This document shows, one piece after another, positions 1-7,168 of a DNA stretch of 28,693 bases (its first letter is position 1; each line of letters opens with the position of its first letter). A program made the position numbers and the translations under genes. The notes under the pieces were generated by a model. It did not search any database. It was not told the DNA's origin and saw nothing but the letters and a program-made list of their open reading frames with translations. The DNA lies in assembly GCA_963582345.1 (NCBI GenBank), contig CAUZSN010000024.1, forward strand, positions 1 through 28,693. Direction: 5' to 3'. The DNA comes from CAUZSN01 sp963582345. Its GTDB lineage: Bacteria; Planctomycetota; Planctomycetia; Planctomycetales; Planctomycetaceae.

Positions 1-642
1 GAGACCTTGTTGGACGCTGCGATCGATCGGAAGCAGTGTGCGGTTCGCGTCTACCAATGGTCCCATCCAACGGTGTCGATTGGCTATTTTCAAGACTCCG
101 AGTGGACAATTTGCTCTCCAGAATTGAAGTTGCTCCCGATGGTTAAACGGCTGACTGGAGGAGGGGCGATTGTTCATCAGCATGAGTTGACGTATTCATG
201 TTCAGTGCCTACTACGTCAGGATTAGCAAAAGTACCCCACCACTTGTATAACCTAGTCCATAATCAGATCATCACAGTTCTGGCCCGTTATGGTGTCACA
301 GCTCGGATGCGAAGCAATTGCGGGCAGTCAGCATATTCTGCGACCGAACCATTTCTTTGTTTCGGACGAACGGACGCCAATGACATCATTCTAAAGGGAC
401 ACAAGATTCTGGGAAGTGCCCAAAGGCGACGACGCGGGGCAATTCTTCAGCACGGCAGTTTGTTGATCAAGAATTCGCCTCACGCATCGCAGTATCAGGG
501 TGTTCTGGATCTTGTTCCAGAGATAAACTTCGAAAAGGATTTTAAATTTGTTTTGGCGTCGGCAATCGGTTTGCTATTTTCCAAAGAATTCAGGCTGGAG
601 CCATTGGTACCTAGTGAATTGACGCGTGTGTCGACATCCTGA
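1..642 (+). CDS. Lipoate/octanoate transferase family protein (LplA/LipM-type), 5' end cut by the window
   Basis: The frame is open at base 1 (it reads E-T-L-L-D-A-A), so the true start lies upstream and about 213 residues are visible. It shows the BPL/LPL catalytic fold: an early Y-Q-W-S-H-P-T-V-S-I-G-Y-F-Q stretch, the R-L-T-G-G-G-A-I-V-H-Q-H-E-L-T-Y-S lipoyl-binding motif, and G-H-K-I-L-G-S-A-Q-R-R with the lysine expected to contact the acyl-adenylate, followed by L-Q-H-G-S-L-L. This family moves octanoate or lipoate onto lipoyl domains of 2-oxoacid dehydrogenases or GcvH in the cytoplasm. A cysteine in the F-L-C-F segment before the lysine motif is reminiscent of LipM-type octanoyltransferases, whereas E. 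coli LplA uses no cysteine there. The exact activity (ligase or octanoyltransferase) is therefore open. No accessory C-terminal domain is present; the gene ends soon after the catalytic domain. Confidence 0.85.
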   Translation, partial: ETLLDAAIDRKQCAVRVYQWSHPTVSIGYFQDSEWTICSPELKLLPMVKRLTGGGAIVHQHELTYSCSVPTTSGLAKVPHHLYNLVHNQIITVLARYGVTARMRSNCGQSAYSATEPFLCFGRTDANDIILKGHKILGSAQRRRRGAILQHGSLLIKNSPHASQYQGVLDLVPEINFEKDFKFVLASAIGLLFSKEFRLEPLVPSELTRVSTS

Positions 643-1093
643 GAAAAGTGCTATTGCCGCACCGAACGGCAGAATCAAAAGCAAGATCTCTGTACTGTTC
701 ATCATGGTCGTAGATCGCTGGTACCAAGGGATTTGGGTCGTGCAGTTGATCTGAATTAGCGATCGGCAATGATCGAGTTTCAGCGCAATTGCGATTGCAG
801 CAATAGTTGACAAATGCGATCGGGATTGATACCGTGAAACTCGCTCGTCCGCACTTCTATATTGCCGTTCATACCTTGTGCTATCATTATTCGTAACGCA
901 AGTGCTGGTTGATTAAATCCAGGCTGCACAGTTGCGGAACGCAGACGCTCTTTGTGCTCCTAGAGTGTCGCGGGGTAACTAGTAGTAGAATGTTTTTTAA
1001 ACCTGCTGGTTTCTCGAAAGACCCGACAGGTGCATTTAAGCCTTAAGGTACATTCGTCAATGATTTGGCCTCGGTTGGATGGAGTACTCTTCG
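643..1093. other. Intergenic region without a convincing gene
   Basis: This is 451 bases between the ligase gene and the FHA gene. No reading frame here has a ribosome site and a protein-like sequence together. A TTGACA hexamer lies at 807-812, but no good -10 box follows at 16-18 bases, so a promoter is not claimed. The right end (1081-1084) carries the GGAG ribosome site of the next gene. Confidence 0.5.
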
Positions 1094-1723
1094 ATGATAC
1101 GCAGCGAACTAAAAGTCGTTGGTGGAGAGCAACATGGCTCAGTAATCCCCCTTTCGGCAGAGAAGTTTTTAATTGGTCGTGAGGATGATTGTCACCTTCG
1201 ACCCAACAGTGAATCGATCAGTCGTCACCACTGCGCATTTGAGATCGATAACTATAGCGTGCATCTTCGCGACCTTGGCAGCACCAACGGGACTTTAGTT
1301 AACGGCCAACGGATTCAGGGTCTGGTTAAGTTGAGATCGCAGGATCGAGTCGCAATTGGAAACCTGGAATTAGAAATCATCATTCACGAGGCTTCGCAGG
1401 TTCAACTCAACGATGCGTGTTCTGCTCCCGCCGTGGCACCAGCGACTGGAGATACCACCCCATTGTCGGAACCGACCAATGTTAGTGAGTCCACGTCGTT
1501 TGAGACGATCGTCAAAGTTCCGTTTCCGGACGTTCCGGTGGGTCAGGCCAACGCCGAAACTACAGTCTTTTCTGTCAGACTTCCTGATCCAGCAGCCACT
1601 GGCGTGCCTGAGGTGACTGACGAGGATAAAGAATCGGACGAGTCGAAGGGCAGTGATGGCAGTTCGCGAGACAATCCGGCGGCTGACATTATTCGCAAAT
1701 ATCGGAATCGCAGGGGCACTTAG
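1094..1723 (+). CDS. FHA domain protein with acidic disordered tail
   Basis: The protein has 209 residues. Residues about 5-95 are a forkhead-associated domain, which binds phosphothreonine peptides: G-R at 28-29, S-R-H-H at 43-46, and the later L-G-S-T-N-G-T-L-V-N-G motif are all intact. The rest is low complexity: an Ala/Pro/Thr stretch, then an acidic Asp/Glu/Ser stretch, ending in a basic I-I-R-K-Y-R-N-R-R-G tip. No membrane segment or enzyme domain is visible, so it is probably a cytoplasmic adaptor in Ser/Thr kinase signalling (inference). An in-frame ATG lies 15 bases upstream at 1079, but GGAG at 1081-1084 sits 9 bases before the ATG at 1094, which decides the start. A second FHA protein is encoded at 3493-5160. 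Confidence 0.88.
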   Translation: MIRSELKVVGGEQHGSVIPLSAEKFLIGREDDCHLRPNSESISRHHCAFEIDNYSVHLRDLGSTNGTLVNGQRIQGLVKLRSQDRVAIGNLELEIIIHEASQVQLNDACSAPAVAPATGDTTPLSEPTNVSESTSFETIVKVPFPDVPVGQANAETTVFSVRLPDPAATGVPEVTDEDKESDESKGSDGSSRDNPAADIIRKYRNRRGT

Positions 1724-1883
1724 AATAAGGCAATCGCTTCCCTTCAAGGTGAAGTTGACTTCTCTTGAAGGATCAGAATTTTGTAAAATGAGACGAGAGT
1801 CACCGAGTTGTTGGTCGGCGCCATCTGTTCCTTTTTTGTTTCGAGTCCAGGATCCACATACCGTCTGACAAGGAGTGCTCGTC

Positions 1884-2081
1884 GTGGCAGAAACAAGTGA
1901 TCAACAGCAACGATATCGGGAGTTTCTGGACCTCCTACCGCTTACCATTTCACTGGCTGGACTCCCGATTAGCGAACGCGGCAAGTCTTACACGGAGGAA
2001 CAAGTTGAAGCACGCGCGATGTCAATTCGCAGTGCCTACAAAGCTGCTCGTCACGTCGCCCGCGAATGTCTTCAACGCTGA
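1884..2081 (+). CDS. Small conserved-looking hypothetical protein (65 aa)
   Basis: This is a 65-residue soluble protein with no known domain that I can name. The sequence is protein-like: an N-terminal Q-Q-R-Y-R-E-F-L-D-L-L-P-L-T helix, then A-G-L-P, then Y-T-E-E-Q-V-E-A-R-A, and a helical C-terminus rich in Ala and Arg. It resembles, from memory, a family of short planctomycete proteins annotated as hypothetical; this was not searched. GTG at 1884 is preferred over the in-frame GTG at 1875 because AGGAG at 1871-1875 is 8 bases upstream of it. The frame stays open for another 52 codons after the TGA stop (see findings). No function can be assigned. Confidence 0.65.
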   Translation: MAETSDQQQRYREFLDLLPLTISLAGLPISERGKSYTEEQVEARAMSIRSAYKAARHVARECLQR

Positions 2082-2380
2082 GTCCTCGCATCGTTTGGCG
2101 ATTGGATTAAAAGATCGTCGATCAATCGTGATTTTGGCAAAGCCATTGAATTTCTGTTCAAGGTGTTGCCTGTAGAGTTTGGACTCGCTACGTCAGGCAA
2201 CGTCGGTAAACAAGTGGCTGATTGCCGTTTCGGTAGATGACGATCGATGTTCAAAAATCAGGAAGTTCGAATGGATCAACAACAAGCAGCGAGAGTGTAA
2301 ACAGTCAACCGACTTGGGACGAGCTCATTCCCAGTACTACGAGGTTCATATTTCTCCTGGATGAACCTGTCGTTTTCCGC
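2082..2380. other. Interval between small gene and pseudogene; in-frame open stretch
   Basis: There is no gene with a ribosome site here. Bases 2082-2237 continue the frame of the preceding small gene for 52 codons before the next stop (TGA 2238-2240). They contain a hydrophobic/charged, protein-like segment such as F-G-K-A-I-E-F-L-F-K-V-L-P. It could be a decayed extension, a fragment of an unrelated lost gene, or chance. Confidence 0.3.
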
Positions 2381-2750
2381 ATGCTTGCAATCATGCTGTT
2401 TGTCTTTGTGCCGATCGGTCCTATTCAAGCGGCAGCTCCTGCGAATGAACTGCTTAAGCGTGTCGGTCCGGATATGGGACTTTGCGTCGCGTAACAGTCA
2501 CCTACCGCAGGCCGCGGGATCGGGACTGTTTAAACGGTTTCAGGCAACGGCCGCATTCCGCAAATGGATTGCCAGCAAGAATTACCAGAAGCTTATGGAA
2601 GCCCGCTAGGGAATCGAAAAGCTATTGAATAAGTCTTTCGGTCAATTTGCGGACGAACTCTTCGGCGAATCGGTTGTATTGGCTATTTATCCAGTACCGC
2701 AGGGTGAACCCGTCGGTATTTTATTGATCCAAGCGTCCAAGGTTGAATAA
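2381..2750 (+). pseudogene. Decayed gene for a secreted planctomycete-type protein
   Basis: A signal peptide starts at ATG 2381 (M-L-A-I-M-L-F-V-F-V-P-I-G, then A-A-A). It runs into A-P-A-N-E-L-L-K-R-V-G-P-D-M-G-L-C-V and stops at 2492-2494. The continuing homology is in another frame: G-S-G-L-F-K-R-F-Q-A-T-A-A-F-R-K-W, then Y-Q-K-L-M-E-A-R, an internal TAG at 2607-2609, then G-I-E-K-L-L-N-K-S-F-G-Q-F, D-E-L-F-G-E-S-V-V-L-A-I-Y-P and a final stop at 2748-2750. The joined text matches my memory of the N-terminal part of long secreted planctomycete proteins (P-A-N-E-L-L plus a P-D-V-G-L-C motif, later F-G-d-a-v-V-L-A). One frameshift, one nonsense codon and early truncation indicate a dead copy. 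The family function is unknown. Confidence 0.65.
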
Positions 2751-2751
2751 T

Positions 2752-2776
2752 TTGCACAGTCAGACTGATTGTGCAA
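2752..2776. repeat. 25-base near-perfect palindrome after the pseudogene
   Basis: The left arm TTGCACAGTCAG (2752-2763) and right arm CTGATTGTGCAA (2765-2776) are reverse complements except for one G/T pair, around a single central A. It begins one base after the last stop codon of the pseudogene. As RNA it would form a 10-bp hairpin with a 5-base loop. No run of T follows, so it is not a classical intrinsic terminator. A protein-binding operator is an equal possibility. Confidence 0.6.
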
Positions 2777-3030
2777 TGCAAAAAGTTTACTTCGTTTGTC
2801 AATTCTTTTTAAACAATTAAGTTTGCGTGTCTTCCGCGACGAGTTATTCTCCAAAAGGCAGATTCTGTAACGAGAACGACATGCGATTGGAGCGGATGAT
2901 GTCGAGAGCTCTCGTGTCTGATCGTTTTCAAGTTTGCGTGCAAAGACAGATTTGGGAGCTAAGGCGTTGAGGACATTTGTGTCAGGAAGATGGTCACCGA
3001 TTATGTTTTCCCCGAAAGGGTGGATAAATA

Positions 3031-3363
3031 ATGATGTACGAAGCAACTACAATAACCTCTGAAGCGAAGATTGATCGAATATCGAAAAAGCGGCGTGGTC
3101 TGTCGGACCATCACGAGTACGAGGCTCAATGCTCCGGCGAAGAACGCCGCAAGACAAGTCGTAGGAAAAATGAACGTCGACGGCAGATCGATCCGACAAC
3201 GTGCGAGCGAGACTACACGGACGACGAAATTGAATTCATGAAGGCCATGGATACCTATAAGCGTAGTAGTGGCCGCGAGTTTCCGACCTGGAGCGAAGTG
3301 CTAGAGGTCGTCAGTAGCCTCGGATATCGCAAAGTGGCAGAACCCACGGAGATCGTGCTGTAG
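3031..3363 (+). CDS. Small hypothetical protein with basic N-terminus (110 aa)
   Basis: The protein is soluble and unrecognised. The N-terminal 60 residues are highly charged, with an E-R-R-K-T-S-R-R-K-N-E-R-R-R basic run. The C-terminal 50 residues look like a compact helical domain: Y-T-D-D-E-I-E-F-M-K-A-M-D-T-Y-K, then G-R-E-F-P-T-W-S-E-V-L-E-V, then L-G-Y-R-K-V. This C-terminal motif recurs, as far as I remember, in short planctomycete proteins of unknown function. GGGTGG at 3018-3023 lies 7 bases before ATG 3031; a second ATG follows at 3034. The basic stretch could bind nucleic acid (inference only). The preceding 250 bases hold no gene; the gene converges on the FHA-GAF-SpoIIE gene. 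Confidence 0.7.
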   Translation: MMYEATTITSEAKIDRISKKRRGLSDHHEYEAQCSGEERRKTSRRKNERRRQIDPTTCERDYTDDEIEFMKAMDTYKRSSGREFPTWSEVLEVVSSLGYRKVAEPTEIVL

Positions 3364-3430
3364 ATGAGATCCAAACGGCGCCACAGCCGGGTGCCGCGTC
3401 TAGTTGTTCTACAAAAATGGTGGCGCCTTG

Positions 3431-3483
3431 TTGGGGTGGCGAGTATCTAGTGCACCCCAAAAGTCCAGGTCAGATTGGCCTGG
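3431..3483. terminator. Two hairpins between convergent genes
   Basis: The first inverted repeat is TTGGGGTG (3431-3438) with CACCCCAA (3453-3460), 8 bp and a 14-base loop. The second is CCAGGTC (3465-3471) with GGCCTGG (3477-3483), 7 bp including one wobble and a 5-base loop. Read on the minus strand, the second hairpin is followed by ACTTTT. Their place between two stop codons facing each other fits a bidirectional terminator, but the T tract is short. Confidence 0.4.
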
Positions 3484-3492
3484 GAATCAGAA

Positions 3493-5160
3493 CTACTCAG
3501 CACAGCGACCGAAGGTCATGATGGTGATGTCGTCGTTCTGGGGGCGGCCATTGGCGTGGCGGCGTACATCGGCTAAGAGTTCCTTGCCCAAGTCCTCGGC
3601 ATTCCAGGACTTCTGAGTGACGAACTCGCGCATACGTTCCAATGTGTACAGCTCGCCCTCCGGATTCATCGCTTCATCAACGCCGTCAGTGAAAAACAAG
3701 ATGACCTCGCCCGGTTCGATAACGCGTTTGACAATACTGAACGGGTAGTTTTCCATCACACCCACGGGTAGGCCGATGGTGTCATCATCGATCTCTTCGA
3801 TGGTCCCGTCAGTTTTCAAAATCATGGGCGACATGTGCCCAGCGTCGGCCAGCGACATCTCGTGTGTCTTCAGGTCAATAATTGCCAAGAGATAGGTGAC
3901 AAACCGTCCTTCGACCGTGTTAGCGCACATGTGATTGTTGATCGGCCCGATAGCATCAGCAACTTCATGCACGAACGACATGGTGTTCTGCACGCAACTG
4001 GCCATGCGCGACATGATTAAAGCGCCGGGCACGCCTTTGCCGGCCACGTCGCCGAAGGAAAGACAGATCTTGTCGTCGTCCAACATTATGACGTCGTAGT
4101 AATCCCCACCGACGGCCTGAGCTGCATCGTAGGATGCGTAGAACTGATAACCGTCGGTTTTCGGAAGTTCTTTGGGCAACAGGGCCTGTTGCACGGCGCT
4201 GGCGATCTTCATTTCTCCATCTTGTTTTTGTTTTTCGATATGCGAGACCATTAGGCGTGCGCTTTCATACGCCAAAGCTGCTTGTCCAGCAACCGCCATC
4301 AGGAGATCCAGATCCTCATTCTTGAATTGGTTCAACGGGTTTTGCGTGTCGATGTTGATTACGCCGATCGGTTCGCCTTTAAGGTCCAACAACGGAGCGC
4401 ACATCATCGAGTGAATTGCGAGGCTCGAAATCGATTCACTCTTACTAAACTGTGAATCGGTCACAGCATCAGCCGATAGGATGCCCTGTTTGTCTGAAAG
4501 TACTTTGTTCAGGATTGTTCGGCTCAATTTGACCGATTCGTCTTCTTCCGAACGTCGGTGCTTGAATACTTTGGGAATCATGCAGTCGTTATCTGCCTCT
4601 TTTAACAGGATACAGCCTCGATCGGCGTGCGAGAAAATACCGAACAATGTGTCCAGAATTTTCGGCAGTAACGACTCCAGCTCGACGGTCCCCACCAAAC
4701 TGCGGCTGATCTCCAGAATGGCTTTCAACTTGGCTTCGGGCTGAACGTCAAGGACGCCAAAACCACCGGCATGTTCAGCAGCCCCGATAATTGTGGCATC
4801 ATCTTCATAGTCGATAGTAAATCCAACTGTGTTGCCAAGGTCAGCCGCCCTCTTTGGATCACCCGCAGCAGGTTCGTTGGCTTCGTATCGGAGCAAGATC
4901 GGACCGAGTTTAATTCGGTCTTCATGGCTCAACTGGACTCGTTCGTTGATCCTTTTTCCATTCAGAATCGTGCCATTTCCGCTGTCTAGATCCTCCACAA
5001 AGTACTTGGAGCCTTCTTTGGTGACACTTGCATGCCTACGGGAGACGGTGTTTGATTGCAACTGGAGTGTGCAGTCCGTATGGCGACCGATGAGCGTCTC
5101 ACCGTTACCGAGTTCGTGGGGGATCGCCTTTCCCCCTTGAAGTAATACGAGTCTTGCCAT
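3493..5160 (-). CDS. FHA-GAF-SpoIIE/RsbU-type protein phosphatase
   Basis: The protein has 555 residues and three domains. FHA occupies about residues 4-95, with G-R at 25-26, S-R-R-H at 40-43 and the D-S-G-N-G-T-I-L-N-G loop. A GAF sensor domain spans about 145-310 (A-K-L-K-A-I-L-E-I-S-R-S-L start, G-E-P-I-G-V-I-N-I-D core). A SpoIIE/PP2C-like phosphatase spans about 335-555, with metal-binding motifs G-G-D-Y-Y-D, G-D-V-A-G-K-G and F-F-T-D-G-V-D-E-A intact. RsbU-type enzymes of this class usually dephosphorylate anti-anti-sigma factors; the target here is unknown and no STAS or RsbW gene is nearby. The FHA domain suggests recruitment to a phosphothreonine partner, perhaps through a Ser/Thr kinase (inference). 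ATG at 5160 has a GGGGG 6 bases upstream and is preferred to the TTG two codons earlier. No membrane segments are seen, so it should be cytoplasmic. Confidence 0.92.
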   Translation of the reverse strand: MARLVLLQGGKAIPHELGNGETLIGRHTDCTLQLQSNTVSRRHASVTKEGSKYFVEDLDSGNGTILNGKRINERVQLSHEDRIKLGPILLRYEANEPAAGDPKRAADLGNTVGFTIDYEDDATIIGAAEHAGGFGVLDVQPEAKLKAILEISRSLVGTVELESLLPKILDTLFGIFSHADRGCILLKEADNDCMIPKVFKHRRSEEDESVKLSRTILNKVLSDKQGILSADAVTDSQFSKSESISSLAIHSMMCAPLLDLKGEPIGVINIDTQNPLNQFKNEDLDLLMAVAGQAALAYESARLMVSHIEKQKQDGEMKIASAVQQALLPKELPKTDGYQFYASYDAAQAVGGDYYDVIMLDDDKICLSFGDVAGKGVPGALIMSRMASCVQNTMSFVHEVADAIGPINNHMCANTVEGRFVTYLLAIIDLKTHEMSLADAGHMSPMILKTDGTIEEIDDDTIGLPVGVMENYPFSIVKRVIEPGEVILFFTDGVDEAMNPEGELYTLERMREFVTQKSWNAEDLGKELLADVRRHANGRPQNDDITIMTFGRCAE

Positions 5161-5195
5161 TCTCAACCCCCAATATGATTAAGGAGGTTAGCCGG

Positions 5196-5294
5196 ATGAG
5201 CATCAACACAATTCAGTTTGGCAGTTGTGATTTGACTATTCAAGTTGAAATTCTATTGGTTGAGGTTTATTTAGCCGGCTTAGCTTCGCGTTGA
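5196..5294 (+). CDS. Possible 32-aa small protein with consensus Shine-Dalgarno
   Basis: AAGGAGGT at 5181-5188 is a full anti-16S match, 7 bases before ATG 5196. The frame encodes 32 residues beginning M-S-I-N-T-I-Q-F-G-S-C-D, then a hydrophobic/acidic stretch V-E-I-L-L-V-E-V-Y-L-A-G-L-A, ending at TGA 5292-5294. The start codon is only 35 bases from the divergent start of the phosphatase gene, which leaves little room for two promoters. The perfect ribosome site could therefore be coincidence. The likely ribBA promoter lies downstream of it, so it is probably not a ribBA leader peptide. Confidence 0.3.
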   Translation: MSINTIQFGSCDLTIQVEILLVEVYLAGLASR

Positions 5295-5298
5295 TTGG

Positions 5299-5327
5299 TT
5301 GGCCGATGTGGTTTGTGTCTTTACAAT
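5299..5327 (+). promoter_or_regulatory. Candidate sigma70-type promoter of ribBA
   Basis: TTGGCC (5299-5304), a 17-base spacer, and TACAAT (5322-5327), about 33 bases before the ribBA start. I looked for and did not find the conserved elements of an FMN riboswitch in this leader. Confidence 0.4.
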
Positions 5328-5360
5328 AGGAATTATATGGTATGAGGTGACAGTCGAGCG

Positions 5361-6650
5361 ATGTTTACAGAGGCTTACTATTCACATTCTGGACGGACGA
5401 TGCCTGAATCTATCGGAACGATCAATTTCAACACAATCGATGAAGCGTTGGCAGCCTTGCAGGCTGGCGGACTGATTATCGTTGTGGACGCTGCGGAGCG
5501 TGAAAATGAGGGTGATTTTTTCTGCGCCGCCGAGTTGGTAACCCCAGAAATGATAGACTTTATGCTGCGTCATGGCCGTGGTGTCTTATGCGCGCCGATG
5601 ATAAGGGAATATGCAGCGCGATTACGACTGACTCCAGTCGTTGACGTTGAAACGAACACGTCTCCGAACCGGACCCATTTTTTGATTCCGGTCGATCATC
5701 TGGATAGCGGCACCGGTGTCAGCGCCGAAAACCGTGCTCGAACATTGCGAGCCTTGGCCGCGGCTGACTCGTGCGCAGAAGATTTTGTGCGCCCGGGACA
5801 CATCTGTCCACTCTTGTCCAAGGAAGGTGGCGTACTGCGCCGTGCGGGACACACTGAAGCCAACGTCGACTTACTGAGGATGGCTGGCTTGCAACCGGTG
5901 GGCGCTTTGATCGAAATCTTGAGCCAACGAACCGACGGAATGGCTGATGCCGATGAACTGCAAGAGATTTCGTCTGAATTCGGCATCCCGATCATCTCCA
6001 TCGAGGACCTGATTCGCCATCGTCGTGTGCGCGAGCAATTGGTACACCGAGAAGTCGAGGTCTGTTTGGAGACTAAATTCGGCCGCGCGAACCTCATCGC
6101 TTATCGTGTCGAACACGAAGAGCAGGAACCGCTGGCAATCGTGTGGGGCGATTTGAAGACGGCTCAAGCGCCCTTGGTCCGCATGCACTCGTCCTGCTTC
6201 ACAGGAGACGTGCTGGGATCGTTGCGCTGTGACTGCGGTGACCAGTTGCACTTGGCCATGCAAATGATCAACGACGAAGGAGTCGGCGTTGTTGTGTATT
6301 TGCCGCAAGAAGGACGTGGCATTGGCCTGATCTCGAAATTGAAGGCGTATCAGTTGCAAGACGAAGGGCTAGACACTGTCGAGGCTAACTACAAGCTCGG
6401 TTTCAAGGCCGATAGCCGTGATTACATGATTGGTCTGCAGATCTTGAAAGATCTTGGGCTGACCAAGATTCGTTTGCTCACGAACAACCCAAAGAAAGCC
6501 GACGCATTTGTATACGCATGGGATATCAAACTGGTCAAACAGGTACCGATCATTGCCCCGCCCGAACGGCATCGCGAACAGTACATGGCCACCAAGCGAG
6601 ACAAGCTTGGACATTTGCTGCCGCCATCCGAAGAATCAGGTGGCACGTAG
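5361..6650 (+). CDS. ribBA: Bifunctional 3,4-dihydroxy-2-butanone-4-phosphate synthase / GTP cyclohydrolase II
   Basis: The protein has 429 residues and makes both precursors of riboflavin: DHBP from ribulose 5-phosphate, and the pyrimidine from GTP. The RibB half (about 20-225) has R-E-N-E-G-D at 47-52, H-G-R-G-V-L-C-A-P-M, R-P-G-H-I-C-P-L-L, and G-G-V-L-R-R-A-G-H-T-E-A. The RibA half (about 228-425) has the zinc cysteines C279, C290 and C292 in C-F-T-G-D-V-L-G-S-L-R-C-D-C, then Y-L-P-Q-E-G-R-G-I-G-L and L-L-T-N-N-P-K-K. All key motifs of both enzymes are present. The N-terminus is about 20 residues longer than usual. ATG 5361 has GAGGTG 11 bases upstream; ATG 5400 is an alternative. It stands apart from other riboflavin genes, as is common. 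Confidence 0.95.
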   Translation: MFTEAYYSHSGRTMPESIGTINFNTIDEALAALQAGGLIIVVDAAERENEGDFFCAAELVTPEMIDFMLRHGRGVLCAPMIREYAARLRLTPVVDVETNTSPNRTHFLIPVDHLDSGTGVSAENRARTLRALAAADSCAEDFVRPGHICPLLSKEGGVLRRAGHTEANVDLLRMAGLQPVGALIEILSQRTDGMADADELQEISSEFGIPIISIEDLIRHRRVREQLVHREVEVCLETKFGRANLIAYRVEHEEQEPLAIVWGDLKTAQAPLVRMHSSCFTGDVLGSLRCDCGDQLHLAMQMINDEGVGVVVYLPQEGRGIGLISKLKAYQLQDEGLDTVEANYKLGFKADSRDYMIGLQILKDLGLTKIRLLTNNPKKADAFVYAWDIKLVKQVPIIAPPERHREQYMATKRDKLGHLLPPSEESGGT

Positions 6651-6720
6651 CTGGTTCGCAAAACTTTAGGCAGTGACAGAAAAGCTAATTTCTATTGAAT
6701 TGGCTACCAAGTCCTTGCAC

Positions 6721-6748
6721 TTGCATTCATGTTGCAGCTGACTATACT
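6721..6748 (+). promoter_or_regulatory. Candidate sigma70-type promoter of rpmB
   Basis: TTGCAT (6721-6726), a 16-base spacer, and TATACT (6743-6748), about 55 bases before the rpmB start. The -10 box matches consensus in five of six positions. Confidence 0.5.
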
Positions 6749-6803
6749 AGCCCTTCCTAGTCGCTGAGACTTGGCGACAGTCTACGGTTTGAGGTCATAT
6801 GCT

Positions 6804-7067
6804 ATGTCTCAACAATGCGCGGTTTGTGGCAAGACACCATCGGTTGGTAATCGAGTTTCGCAGCGAGGCAAGCCGAAGTATCTGGGCGGCAACGGCCGCA
6901 AGACGACCGGTATCAGCCGGCGGCAATTCAAGCCGAATCTGCAACGGCTCCGCATCCAAGAGGGTGGCAGCGTGGTGACCCGGCGAGTTTGTACTCGCTG
7001 CATTCGAAGCGGTCGCGTCCAGAAGGCAGTTGTGCGTCAGCCATTCACTCTACCATCGACGAATTGA
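6804..7067 (+). CDS. rpmB: 50S ribosomal protein L28
   Basis: This is an 87-residue basic protein of the large ribosomal subunit. It starts M-S-Q-Q-C-A-V-C-G-K-T-P-S-V-G-N and has the L28 pattern N-x-x-S with a following G-R-K-T-T-G-I-S-R-R-Q-F-K-P-N-L-Q segment, then V-C-T-R-C-I-R-S-G-R-V. Two C-x-x-C pairs (C-A-V-C and C-T-R-C) form a zinc ribbon, i.e. the zinc-binding (C+) version. The frame extends upstream to 6771, but ATG 6804 with GAGG at 6791-6794 and the conserved N-terminus decide the start. gatC follows 101 bases later, so the genes may be transcribed together. Confidence 0.95.
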   Translation: MSQQCAVCGKTPSVGNRVSQRGKPKYLGGNGRKTTGISRRQFKPNLQRLRIQEGGSVVTRRVCTRCIRSGRVQKAVVRQPFTLPSTN

Positions 7068-7168
7068 AGTCAATCGGCGTTTCGATCAGTGATGTTCAGA
7101 CGCGATGTTTCCCGGTGGTCACAGCGATTTGCCGCGTGGGTCTGCCCGAAAAACGTTTGATTGGAATC

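Noticed and set aside
574..813. Minus-strand frame with a short hydrophobic segment near the ligase gene
   Set aside because: It overlaps the conserved end of the ligase gene by 69 bases, has no ribosome site, and no better support than chance; a single-pass peptide starting near 705 cannot be excluded.
5167..5360. Possible FMN riboswitch before ribBA
   Set aside because: The conserved RFN element sequence blocks are absent in this short leader.
5871..6359. Minus-strand open frame (162 codons) inside ribBA
   Set aside because: Antisense shadow of conserved RibB/RibA motifs.
6989..7168. Upstream extension of gatC through the end of rpmB
   Set aside because: The 60 extra residues do not resemble GatC; the conserved N-terminus begins at ATG 7169.
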